A stretch of DNA of 46,348 nucleotides from Bacteroides sp. GTDB taxonomy: Bacteria; Bacteroidota; Bacteroidia; Bacteroidales; Muribaculaceae. The stretch spans positions 13,740 through 60,087 of the forward strand of contig JAAVDX010000009.1 in NCBI GenBank assembly GCA_014801585.1, written 5' to 3'. Positions 34,796-42,562 of the stretch are shown here, one piece after another (position 1 is the first letter of the stretch; the number at the start of each line of letters is the position of its first letter). The notes beneath the pieces are model-generated. The model saw nothing but the letters and a program-made list of their open reading frames with translations, did no database searches and had not been told where the DNA came from. A program made the translations under genes and the position numbers.

Positions 34796-35587
34796 ATGGG
34801 TAAGATAGCAGTCGTAACAGGCGCCTCCGGGGGTATAGGTCTTGAGTTCTGTAAGGCCTTAGCTGAAAGGAAATATGATGTCGTAATGATATCGATCGAC
34901 GACGAACCGCTTCATGCGGCCGCCGCGGTAATCTCTGAGGCATATGGCGTCAGAACTTTTCCGATGACGCTTGATCTATGTCGGACGGACGCTGCGGACA
35001 GGATATTCGCTTATCTGGAGAATTTCGCGCTTGATCCGGATGTGCTGGTGAATAATGCGGGAATCTTTTCGTTTGCTCCGGCGGCGGATATCCCGGAGGG
35101 GAAGATTAATGCGTTCGTTGATCTTCATGTACGCGCTACGACGGCTCTTTCTCTGCGGTTTGCGAGGTATTTTAAGGAGAAAGGGAAAGGGTATATTCTT
35201 AATATGAGTTCCATGTCGTGCTGGATGCCGATGCCGGGGATCGCAATGTATTCCTCTACCAAGGCGTATATCCGGGCTTTTTCGCGGGCTCTGCATTATG
35301 AGATGCGGGATTATGGAGTGAGGGTGATGGTGGCTTGTCCGGGGGGGATAGCGACGGATCTTTTCGGGTTGCCCGACAATCTTAAGCGCTTGGCTTTGCG
35401 ACTGGGTGCGATTGCGCGGCCGGATGTGTTCGCCCGAAAGGCGGTGGGGAGGTTGCTGAAAGGGAGGCAACAATATATCAATGGGATTACGAATCGGCTG
35501 GCGATACTTTTCATCGGTATGACACCGACGTGGGTGAGAATGCAGGTGAAGCGCCGGCTTCTCGACAAGGGGATTCAGAAGCCTTGA
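34796..35587 (+). CDS. Short-chain dehydrogenase/reductase, candidate hydroxysteroid dehydrogenase
   Basis: A 263-residue classical SDR. The cofactor motif TGASGGIG is at residues 8-15, NNAG follows LDPDVLV, and the catalytic residues are Ser138/139 (NMSSMS), Tyr152 and Lys156 (YSSTK), with PGGIATDLF after them. The C-terminal extension (YINGITNRLAILFIGMTPTW) is hydrophobic and may bind the membrane or a hydrophobic substrate. It begins three bases after the OYE-family gene, so it is translationally linked. In the comparable Bacteroidales gene set the SDR is a 3-beta-hydroxysteroid dehydrogenase. That specificity cannot be read from motifs alone, and a ketoacyl-type reductase is the alternative. 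Confidence 0.85.
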   Translation: MGKIAVVTGASGGIGLEFCKALAERKYDVVMISIDDEPLHAAAAVISEAYGVRTFPMTLDLCRTDAADRIFAYLENFALDPDVLVNNAGIFSFAPAADIPEGKINAFVDLHVRATTALSLRFARYFKEKGKGYILNMSSMSCWMPMPGIAMYSSTKAYIRAFSRALHYEMRDYGVRVMVACPGGIATDLFGLPDNLKRLALRLGAIARPDVFARKAVGRLLKGRQQYINGITNRLAILFIGMTPTWVRMQVKRRLLDKGIQKP

Positions 35588-35686
35588 GGGTCGGCCTGAA
35601 GGGATAGGTAGAATCGGGGGCGATTCAGGCGTTACGGATAGGATATGCAGGGACTTATGACGCAGGACCACGTCTGCCGACGACGC

Positions 35687-35694
35687 TACATTTG
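35687..35694 (+). promoter_or_regulatory. Promoter (-7 element) of the sigma-54 activator gene
   Basis: TACATTTG is a full -7 match; no TTTG is seen at the right distance. ATG 35707 is 12 bases after it, a short leader. The TTG beginning the longer frame lies inside this element. Confidence 0.55.
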
Positions 35695-35706
35695 CAACGA
35701 AAGAAA

Positions 35707-36966
35707 ATGTCAATCCAAGAAGAAATCACAAGCGTCTGCCGACGCTTTTCTATAATCGGGAATTCTCCGGCTCTTATCCATGCGATCGAACGCGCCGTAA
35801 AGGTTGCGCCGATCGATCTTTCTGTGCTCGTCACGGGCGAGAGCGGTTCGGGCAAGGAGTTTTTTCCGAGGATAATCCATAATTCCGGAGCACGGAAGCA
35901 TAAGAAATACATAGCTGTCAATTGCGGGGCTATCCCGGAGGGTACTATCGATTCTGAGCTGTTCGGTCATGAGAAAGGGGCTTTCACGGGAGCGATCTCT
36001 ACCCGTAAGGGTTATTTTGAGGAGGCCGACGGGGGGACGATATTTCTTGATGAAGTGGCGGAACTTCCGCTGACCACTCAGGCACGGCTGCTGCGTGTGC
36101 TGGAATCGGGAGAGTTTCTTAAGGTGGGCTCTTCGACGGTGCAGAAGACGGATGTGCGCATAGTGGCGGCTACGAACGTAAACCTCCCGGAGGCTGTGGC
36201 GGCGGGAAGATTCCGTGAGGATCTGTATTATCGACTGTCGACGGTCATTATTGACGTGCCTCCTTTGAATGAGCGAGGGGATGATATTCTGCTGTTAGCG
36301 CGGAAATTCGCGGCTGACTTTTCGGAGAAGTATCTTACCGAACCTATCTCTTTCTCGGAGGAGGCACAGCACGCCATGACGCTTTATCGCTGGCCGGGCA
36401 ACGTAAGACAGCTGAAAAATGTCGTGGAGCAGCTGGCTCTTTTCAATGCGGGAGAGGAGATTTCTAGGCGTGAGTTTATCGACGCTCTGCCAACTCCGGC
36501 CCGCGAGGGAGCGGAGGGGAAGCATGTGCCTTATGCCGATCGTCATTCCTATGAGCAAGAACGCGAGTTTCTATGGCAGACACTCTTTGCAATGCGTGCG
36601 GAGATCTCAGAATTGAAGGGGGCTTTGGGGTTGGCTGACCGGCATGGCGATGAGAACCAGTCGGCCGGCGGAGGACGTCCGGCACTTTTGCCGCGTCTCG
36701 CTCCGCGGCAGGCGTCGGCTAAGGATCTTCTTGCTCCGGAGGAGGAGCTACTGCGCATGTCGACCGACCTTACATCCACCGGCTCCGGCAACGACAGAAT
36801 CCAGGCAGTCACTGCGGCAGATCCTCTTACGCTTGAGGAAGCTGAGAAGGAAGCCGTGGCCAACGCTCTACGCCGTAATAACGGCGATAAGAAACTTGCC
36901 GCTGAACAACTTAATATCTCTCAACGAACCCTTTACCGCAAAATTAAAGAATATGGGCTGGATTAA
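35707..36966 (+). CDS. Sigma-54-dependent transcriptional activator (AAA+)
   Basis: A 419-residue bacterial enhancer-binding protein, start set at ATG 35707 just after the -7 box. There is no receiver or sensor domain: the AAA+ domain begins almost at once. Walker A is GESGSGKE, the sigma-54 contact loop GAFTGA is at 91-96, Walker B is GGTIFLDEVAELPL, and the sensor region is RLLRVLESGEFLKVGSS. A disordered Pro/Ala-rich linker (about 275-365) leads to a Fis-type helix-turn-helix (NNGDKKLAAEQLNISQRTLY). It activates RpoN-dependent promoters. Its last 14 bases overlap the start of the lptE gene, an arrangement conserved in Bacteroidales, so it may be co-expressed with envelope genes. Confidence 0.93.
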   Translation: MSIQEEITSVCRRFSIIGNSPALIHAIERAVKVAPIDLSVLVTGESGSGKEFFPRIIHNSGARKHKKYIAVNCGAIPEGTIDSELFGHEKGAFTGAISTRKGYFEEADGGTIFLDEVAELPLTTQARLLRVLESGEFLKVGSSTVQKTDVRIVAATNVNLPEAVAAGRFREDLYYRLSTVIIDVPPLNERGDDILLLARKFAADFSEKYLTEPISFSEEAQHAMTLYRWPGNVRQLKNVVEQLALFNAGEEISRREFIDALPTPAREGAEGKHVPYADRHSYEQEREFLWQTLFAMRAEISELKGALGLADRHGDENQSAGGGRPALLPRLAPRQASAKDLLAPEEELLRMSTDLTSTGSGNDRIQAVTAADPLTLEEAEKEAVANALRRNNGDKKLAAEQLNISQRTLYRKIKEYGLD

Positions 36967-37537
36967 GCGTTTTTTCTCAGGTTGGACTCGCAGCCGGATC
37001 CGGAATCATTGGTCAATGTCGGGGGCCGGGCAAGGGGGTGTGATGGCGTTGATCGTCATTATGGCCTGCTTGTTTACGTCGTGTCGCATCAGCTATAAGT
37101 TTAATGGGTCGGCTATTAATTATGACGTATATAAGACGATCAATATCACGGAGTTTCCTATTCGTGCAGCTTTGGTATACCCTCCCCTGCAGCAGGAATT
37201 CCAGAATCAGCTGATGGATGCTGTGACGCGCCAGACACGTCTGCAGATTGTAGATGGTAACGCCGACGGCGAACTGACGGGGGAAATCACGGGGTATAAT
37301 CTTTCGCCTCAGGCCGTAGGCGAGGATGCTTATGCGTCTGAAACGCGACTGACAATTACGGTACACGTAAAATATACGGATAACAATAATCCGGCCAACA
37401 ACGTCGATCAGAATTTTTCGGCTTACCGACAGTTTTCCTCTTCGCTTCTGCTCATTGACGTGCAGGACGATCTGTGTCGTGAAATTTCTGAGGAACTTGT
37501 TGACCTCATCTTTAATGCCACTCTCGGCAATTGGTAA
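36953..37537 (+). CDS. lptE: LptE-family LPS-assembly lipoprotein
   Basis: 194 residues from ATG 36953; the longer frame from 36644 lies inside the sigma-54 activator in another frame and is discarded. A lipoprotein signal is visible late in the N-terminus (VMALIVIMACLFTSC, lipidated Cys near residue 44), so an internal Met (for example the M of MSGAGQ at residue 20) may be the real start. The mature part has the LptE-like pattern ISYKFNGSAINYDVYKTINI, PLQQEFQNQLMDAVTRQTRL and DGELTGEITGYNLSP. LptE plugs LptD at the outer membrane for lipopolysaccharide insertion. It is followed by a TPR-like gene and secG. Confidence 0.85.
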   Translation: MGWIKRFFSGWTRSRIRNHWSMSGAGQGGVMALIVIMACLFTSCRISYKFNGSAINYDVYKTINITEFPIRAALVYPPLQQEFQNQLMDAVTRQTRLQIVDGNADGELTGEITGYNLSPQAVGEDAYASETRLTITVHVKYTDNNNPANNVDQNFSAYRQFSSSLLLIDVQDDLCREISEELVDLIFNATLGNW

Positions 37538-37575
37538 CTACTTCTCAAACCTATCATCTCCCCTACTATTCTGCA

Positions 37576-38277
37576 ATGCAAGATTATAACGATTACGAAG
37601 CTCTCCTCTCCAAATATCCATATTTCGCCTATGCGGCTCTGAAGGCAATCCATCTCGCCCCTGACGACGAGAGCAGGGATGAACTGCGCCGGATTATGGC
37701 CGTCAATATAGGTGATCCGGCGGATGCAGCGGAAGTGCTGGGTCTGAATTCAGAATCGCTGGCCGATTTTTATCCGGATGCGTTGCTTCCGAAGCTCTCT
37801 ACTTTTGACACGATCGATACGTTTCTTTCGACATTCGGGACTGAACGTCGAGAGAGCGGCGCTTCGGGTCAGCAGCCGATTCCCGTAGCTCCGGACATGA
37901 TGAATCCCGATCTTATCGGAGCATCGGCCGGCCCGGAGGGGGATGCTACTGCCGACGACACCGGAGAGGGAGCCAACGAGGTAATCGGGAAAGCTTCCGC
38001 TTCTGATTCTACCGCATCGGCTATTGACGCTTTTCTGGCGGCTGTACCGCCGCCGGCACCGCGTCGCGTGCGCCACGCTGAGTTGCCTAAAGAGGAGGAT
38101 TCGCCCACTCTGACCGAGTCATTCGCCCGAATTCTCATAAAAAATCGTAATTATGAGAAGGCTTTGCAAATTATTCAGGATTTAAATTTGAAAAATCCGG
38201 AAAAAAGTGTTTACTTTGCAGATCAAATACGTTTCCTGAAAAAACTGATTCTTAACGAATCGCGGAAAAAGCATTGA
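37576..38277 (+). CDS. TPR-like protein of unknown function (lptE-secG locus)
   Basis: 233 residues from ATG 37576; a TTG at 37531 would extend into lptE and is not used. The N-terminal helical region begins MQDYNDYEALLSKYPYFAYA. A low-complexity Ala/Gly/Asp/Ser linker spans about 110-165. A conserved C-terminal helix pair TESFARILIKNRNYEKALQI, then QDLNLKNPEKSVYFADQIRF, resembles a single TPR-type hairpin. No signal peptide or membrane segment was seen. The gene occupies this place between lptE and secG in other Bacteroidales, but I know of no assigned function. A scaffold role near the secretion machinery is only a guess. Confidence 0.82.
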   Translation: MQDYNDYEALLSKYPYFAYAALKAIHLAPDDESRDELRRIMAVNIGDPADAAEVLGLNSESLADFYPDALLPKLSTFDTIDTFLSTFGTERRESGASGQQPIPVAPDMMNPDLIGASAGPEGDATADDTGEGANEVIGKASASDSTASAIDAFLAAVPPPAPRRVRHAELPKEEDSPTLTESFARILIKNRNYEKALQIIQDLNLKNPEKSVYFADQIRFLKKLILNESRKKH

Positions 38278-38394
38278 TTCGGATCGGAATGTGTAGACTC
38301 CGACCGTTGAAGAAATGTGGATTACTGCTCCGGTTTTTTCGGGGATCGCATTGTTGTTATTAATATTCCATGGCAGTGAAGAAGGGTTCTTCCC

Positions 38395-38424
38395 TTTCAC
38401 CTGCTGATGACAAATTTATCTTTA
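38395..38424 (+). promoter_or_regulatory. Candidate secG promoter
   Basis: TTTC at 38395-38398, 18 bases, TATCTTTA at 38417-38424 (7 of 8). ATG 38435 is 10 bases downstream. It is imperfect in both boxes; read-through from upstream is also likely. Confidence 0.4.
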
Positions 38425-38434
38425 ACAGAAAAAA

Positions 38435-38809
38435 ATGTACATCTTTCTCAGCATCCTGATCGTATTGGCCTGTGTGCTTCTCATCTGCGTTGTTCTCATC
38501 CAGAAATCCAAAGGGGGCGGTCTGGCTTCCGATTATTCCGGTGGCAACCAGTATCTCGGTTATCGCAAGACGACTGACTTCATTGAGAAGGCAACTTGGG
38601 GTCTCGCAATCTTTATCTGCGTAGTAAGCATCTGCGCTTCCTTCGCTCTCAAGACTCCCCTGAGTTCTTCGGCTATCGCTTCTCAGCCCGCTGCTCAGAC
38701 GACTGCTGCTCCGGCTCCGGCTTCTACTCCGGCTGCCGCTAAGCCTGAGGCTAAGCCTGCAGCGGCTCCTGCTCCGGCTGCTCAGCCCGCAGCGACTCCT
38801 GCCAACTAA
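38435..38809 (+). CDS. secG: Preprotein translocase subunit SecG
   Basis: This 124-residue SecG has the two membrane helices of the family, FLSILIVLACVLLICVVLIQ (about 4-23) and TWGLAIFICVVSICASFALK (about 53-72). The conserved cytosolic loop QKSKGGGLASDYSGGNQYLG lies between them. The C-terminal 45 residues are an Ala/Pro/Thr-rich tail (for example AAKPEAKPAAAPAPAAQPAA), common in Bacteroidota SecG and of no known function. SecG assists SecYE/SecA in protein translocation. A GC-rich terminator follows 54 bases downstream. Confidence 0.95.
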   Translation: MYIFLSILIVLACVLLICVVLIQKSKGGGLASDYSGGNQYLGYRKTTDFIEKATWGLAIFICVVSICASFALKTPLSSSAIASQPAAQTTAAPAPASTPAAAKPEAKPAAAPAPAAQPAATPAN

Positions 38810-38863
38810 TTAAGGCGCGGAATCAGCGATCCGGATTCAGATCGATCCATAAGATATTTCTTA

Positions 38864-38898
38864 CCCCATGCGGTGCAGACAGCTTCGCATGGGGATTT
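38864..38898 (+). terminator. Terminator of secG
   Basis: Stem CCCCATGCG (38864-38872) / CGCATGGGG (38886-38894) with a 13-base loop, followed by ATTTT. Confidence 0.8.
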
Positions 38899-38995
38899 TC
38901 CGCGTAATCGTATGTCGACTGAGAAGCATCGCAACCGAAAGGATTGTGATGCTCTCTGAGTAACTGTTAATATTAAGACTGTCAATAAGTAGGCC

Positions 38996-39292
38996 ATGCC
39001 ACAATCCAATATTAAAGAAAAAACTTCTTCGCGGGTAAAAGAACCATCGAAATATTACGTCGTGCTCTACAACGATGATTTTACTACGATGGATTTCGTG
39101 ACCGATACCCTCATCAACATCTTCCATATGATGACTGAGGAGGCTTTCGCCGTGATGCTTGATATCCATCATTCGGGGAAGGGGAAGGTCGGACCTTATA
39201 GCTATGATATAGCTACCACCCGATGCCGTCGGCTGCTCGATGCGGCGAAAAGGGAGGGGTTTCCCCTGCGCGCGGAAGTAGAAAAAGCCTGA
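38996..39292 (+). CDS. clpS: ClpS adaptor, N-degron recognition protein
   Basis: A 98-residue ClpS that binds proteins with N-terminal Leu, Phe, Trp or Tyr and delivers them to ClpAP. The ligand-pocket motif YNDDFTTMDFV is present with the Asn-Asp-Asp signature, followed by HMMTEEAFAVMLDIHHSGKG (pocket His) and the C-terminal KVGPYSYDIA with the ATTRCRRLLDAAKREGFPLR helix. A disordered 17-residue N-terminus precedes the core; in ClpS this part is engaged by ClpA. clpA follows after 47 bases and aat after that, an operon-level grouping of the whole pathway. Confidence 0.95.
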   Translation: MPQSNIKEKTSSRVKEPSKYYVVLYNDDFTTMDFVTDTLINIFHMMTEEAFAVMLDIHHSGKGKVGPYSYDIATTRCRRLLDAAKREGFPLRAEVEKA

Positions 39293-39339
39293 TTGCTCTT
39301 TTCTCTACATTTTTTACCTTTAACACTTTTTTCAACGCA

Positions 39340-41700
39340 ATGAATTATTCTAAGGATATCACTGAATTATTCCAAGCTGTCGGCACGACCGTAGCGAAGA
39401 TGAATTACGAATTTGTCACTCCCGAATTATTTCTTTTTGAACTTTGTAAGACTAAGAAGTTCCGTAAGGTACTTGCGTGGTCGGACGCTAATCATTCTTT
39501 GCTTTGTGAAGGGCTGCGGGAGTATCTGGAGCAGCAGGATTCTGTAGAACGTGATGAGAATTCACCAATCTCCTTCTCTATGCAGATGCAGGAGGCTTTC
39601 GAATATGCCATAATGCAGGCGGAAAGTGCCGGGCGTGACGAAATGGGAGTTCCACATGCTATCAATGCAATTCTTCATCTTCCGGAGTCGCAGGCAGCGT
39701 GGCTTCTTATGCAGGCTATACATGAGGATATCGCGGGGTTTCTGCGCACGCTGACGGATGTATATGAGAGAGAGACGGATAGCAATAATCCTATCTTCAG
39801 CCCTTTATATGCAGGCTCCGGCAACATGGATTCGGAGGGGGAGATGCCTGACGATGAGGAGCCGGGCACGGAGGGAATAAATCCGGAGGAGGAGGAGGAG
39901 GAATTGGACTTCACTGAATACTTTGGTCCTAACTCAATAAGGGAAACAACGCCGGGGAATTGGAAGGATCTGGTGGTATGCCTGAATGATATTGCTGAGC
40001 GGAGGAATCCATTGGTCGGCAGAGAGGAGGAATTGGAGCGCACTATTCAGGTGCTTTGCAGGAAGGAGAAGAATAATCCGCTTCATGTGGGCGAACCGGG
40101 AGTCGGGAAGACAGCGTTGGTGTATGGTCTGGCCCGGCGTATCAATGAGGGAAATGTGCCGGAGCGCCTTAAGGGTTTCCGCATTTATAGCCTTGAGCTT
40201 GGGCAGTTGCTTGCCGGTACGCAATATCGCGGGGATTTTGAGAAGCGTATCAAGATGATTATGGATGGGGTAGAGAGTGAGGGGCAGGCTATCCTTTATA
40301 TCGATGAGATTCATAATCTGGTAGGCGCCGGTCAGGTAGGTGAGAGTTCGATGGATGCTTCGAATATGCTGAAGCCTTATCTGGAGAAGGGGGAGATAAG
40401 ATTTATCGGTTCGACGACGTTTGAGGAATATAAGCGCTATTTCGCTCGGAGCAAGGGGCTCGTCAGACGCTTTCAACAGATTGATATTCAGGAGCCCTCA
40501 ATAGATGAGGCTATTAATATTCTTCGTCAGCTCACGCCGGGATATGAGGCCTTTCATGGGGTGGCTTATACGCCGGAGGCTGTGGAATTTGCCGTCAGAG
40601 GGAGTGCGCGACATCTTCACGACCGCTTCCTACCGGACAAGGCCATCGATCTTATCGATGAGGCCGGGGCGTATCGGCAGATTCATCCCGATGGTGATGA
40701 AGCGATTGTTGACCGTAGTCTGATCGCTGACGTGCTGGCGAGGATGTGTAAAGTGGAATCGTTGGCGGAAGACCCTGATGATACTACTAATCTGGAGACG
40801 CTCGACAGTAGGATCTCGGCTGAAATCTATGGGCAGGACGCAGCGATACGGGCTGTGACGGAAGCCGTCATGATGGCTAAGGCAGGCTTGACGGATGAGG
40901 CCAGGCCGCTTGCCTCGTTGCTTTTCGTCGGTCCGACGGGAGTAGGCAAGACTGAGGTGGCGAAAGTATTGGCTCGGGAATTGGGGGTGGAACTCGTGCG
41001 CTTCGATATGAGTGAATTTGCAGAGAAACATTCGGTGGCCAAGTTGGTCGGTGCACCTGCCGGTTATGTGGGTTACGATGACGGCGGACTACTTACGGAT
41101 GCTGTGCGCAAGACACCGTCGTGTGTGCTTCTGCTTGATGAGATTGAGAAGGCTCATCCGGATATTTTCAATATCCTTCTGCAGGTGATGGATTACGGAC
41201 GTCTTACCGACAGCAAGGGTAATCAGGTTGATTTCCGCAACGTTATCCTCATCATGACCTCTAATGCCGGAGCCCAATATGCGTCGCAGGCTTCGGTAGG
41301 GTTTGCGAGCAGGGTATCGGCCGGGGATGCTATGCTAAAACAGGTGAAAAAGACCTTTAAACCTGAATTCCTCAATCGATTGTCGGATACAATCGTCTTC
41401 AACGACATGACGCGCGAGATGGCAGCACTCGTGCTTGAGAAACGACTGCGCGATCTTCGCCAACGCCTTGCGGCCAAGAACGTCACTTTCGACCTCTCGG
41501 CTGAGGCTCGCGAATGGCTGATTGACAAAGGTTTTACAAAGGAATATGGTGCACGTCAGCTTGACCGCATCCTCCATACCTATCTTAAGACCCCTTTGAT
41601 GCGTCAGCTCCTGTTCGGACCTCTCAAATCGGGAGGATACGCGGCCATTGCTCTCTCTTCCGACCGAACGGCTCTGGAAATCACGGAGAATAAGGGGTAA
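39340..41700 (+). CDS. clpA: ClpA, AAA+ unfoldase subunit of the Clp protease
   Basis: 786 residues from ATG 39340; the frame extends upstream into clpS but that part is a shadow. An N-terminal Clp repeat domain (about 1-150; ClpS docking) leads to an acidic linker with a Glu run (EEEEEELDF), then two AAA+ modules. Walker A motifs are GEPGVGKT (251-258) and GPTGVGKT (531-538). Walker B regions include AILYIDEIHNLVGAG and CVLLLDEIEKAHPDI. The ClpP-docking loop reads SVGF at 652-655 in place of the common IGL/IGF. It unfolds N-degron and other substrates for ClpP, which is not in this window. Confidence 0.94.
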   Translation: MNYSKDITELFQAVGTTVAKMNYEFVTPELFLFELCKTKKFRKVLAWSDANHSLLCEGLREYLEQQDSVERDENSPISFSMQMQEAFEYAIMQAESAGRDEMGVPHAINAILHLPESQAAWLLMQAIHEDIAGFLRTLTDVYERETDSNNPIFSPLYAGSGNMDSEGEMPDDEEPGTEGINPEEEEEELDFTEYFGPNSIRETTPGNWKDLVVCLNDIAERRNPLVGREEELERTIQVLCRKEKNNPLHVGEPGVGKTALVYGLARRINEGNVPERLKGFRIYSLELGQLLAGTQYRGDFEKRIKMIMDGVESEGQAILYIDEIHNLVGAGQVGESSMDASNMLKPYLEKGEIRFIGSTTFEEYKRYFARSKGLVRRFQQIDIQEPSIDEAINILRQLTPGYEAFHGVAYTPEAVEFAVRGSARHLHDRFLPDKAIDLIDEAGAYRQIHPDGDEAIVDRSLIADVLARMCKVESLAEDPDDTTNLETLDSRISAEIYGQDAAIRAVTEAVMMAKAGLTDEARPLASLLFVGPTGVGKTEVAKVLARELGVELVRFDMSEFAEKHSVAKLVGAPAGYVGYDDGGLLTDAVRKTPSCVLLLDEIEKAHPDIFNILLQVMDYGRLTDSKGNQVDFRNVILIMTSNAGAQYASQASVGFASRVSAGDAMLKQVKKTFKPEFLNRLSDTIVFNDMTREMAALVLEKRLRDLRQRLAAKNVTFDLSAEAREWLIDKGFTKEYGARQLDRILHTYLKTPLMRQLLFGPLKSGGYAAIALSSDRTALEITENKG

Positions 41701-41762
41701 GGGTCAGCTCATTTATCACTCTCCGTCTCCTTTATTTACATTACTCTTAATAACCTCACGAT

Positions 41763-42452
41763 ATGGATGCTTATTTCGCATGGCTCTCTCCGGATGATCC
41801 ATTTCCGGACCCTTTGATTCCGCGCCCCGATGATCTGTTGGCTATCGGAGCCGACCTATCTCCGGAGCGGTTGATAGATGCTTACTCCCGTGGGATTTTC
41901 CCTTGGTATAGTTTTCGGGAGCATCCTTTTCCGCTTTGGTATTGTCCGATAGACAGATTTGTGATCTTTCCGGATGCAATACATATATCCCATTCGATGC
42001 GGACGCTTATGAACAGCGGACGCTATCGAGTCACGTTCAATCAGGACTTTTCGGGAGTAATACGCAATTGCGGGTCACTGCGTGCTCATGAGAGAGGTGC
42101 ATGGCTCGGCGATGATATGACGGAGGCTTATACCCGACTCTATGAACTCGGCCATGCCATGAGCGTAGAGGTATGGGAAGGGAATGAACTGGTAGGGGGA
42201 CTCTATGGGGTGCTCTCCGGGAGTGTTTACTGTGGGGAAAGCATGTTCTCGCTGCGCCCGAGTGCTAGCAAACTCGCACTTATACATCTTGCACGCTACC
42301 TTTGCGACAATGGTTTTACTCTCATCGATTGCCAATTCGAGACGCCTCATCTCCTATCCATGGGCGGTTGCCACCTCCCATATTTACATTACCTTTCGCA
42401 TCTCCGGACCGATCCCGGCGGGAATATCACCCCCGATGATCATGAAGACTAA
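41763..42452 (+). CDS. aat: Leucyl/phenylalanyl-tRNA--protein transferase
   Basis: A 229-residue Aat enzyme, which transfers Leu or Phe from aminoacyl-tRNA to proteins with N-terminal Arg or Lys, creating ClpS-recognised degrons. Family motifs: FPDPLIPRPDDLLAIGADLS, AYSRGIFPWYSF, PLWYCPIDRFVIF, WLGDDMTEAYTRLYELGHAM, SVEVWEGNELVGGLYGVLSG and GESMFSLRPSASKLAL with LIDCQFETPHLLSMGG. It is 62 bases after clpA on the same strand. Together with ClpS and ClpA this completes the tagging, recognition and unfolding steps in one gene cluster. Confidence 0.95.
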   Translation: MDAYFAWLSPDDPFPDPLIPRPDDLLAIGADLSPERLIDAYSRGIFPWYSFREHPFPLWYCPIDRFVIFPDAIHISHSMRTLMNSGRYRVTFNQDFSGVIRNCGSLRAHERGAWLGDDMTEAYTRLYELGHAMSVEVWEGNELVGGLYGVLSGSVYCGESMFSLRPSASKLALIHLARYLCDNGFTLIDCQFETPHLLSMGGCHLPYLHYLSHLRTDPGGNITPDDHED

Positions 42453-42562
42453 CGCCTGTCACCAATAGGGTCGCTATTTATCTCTCTTCTATTCGGTTCG
42501 GGATCAGGTTATCAATTCAGATTCTCTTTCTCTGATAGATTGGATTATATAAACTACTTAAG

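Noticed and set aside
36644..36952. The 5' 103 codons of the long frame ending in lptE
   Set aside because: They lie inside the sigma-54 activator in another frame and read as Arg/Ser-rich nonsense. The LptE protein starts at or after 36953.
39223..39339. Upstream extension of clpA into clpS
   Set aside because: Encodes no part of the Clp N-domain and overlaps a complete clpS; ATG 39340 matches the family N-terminus.
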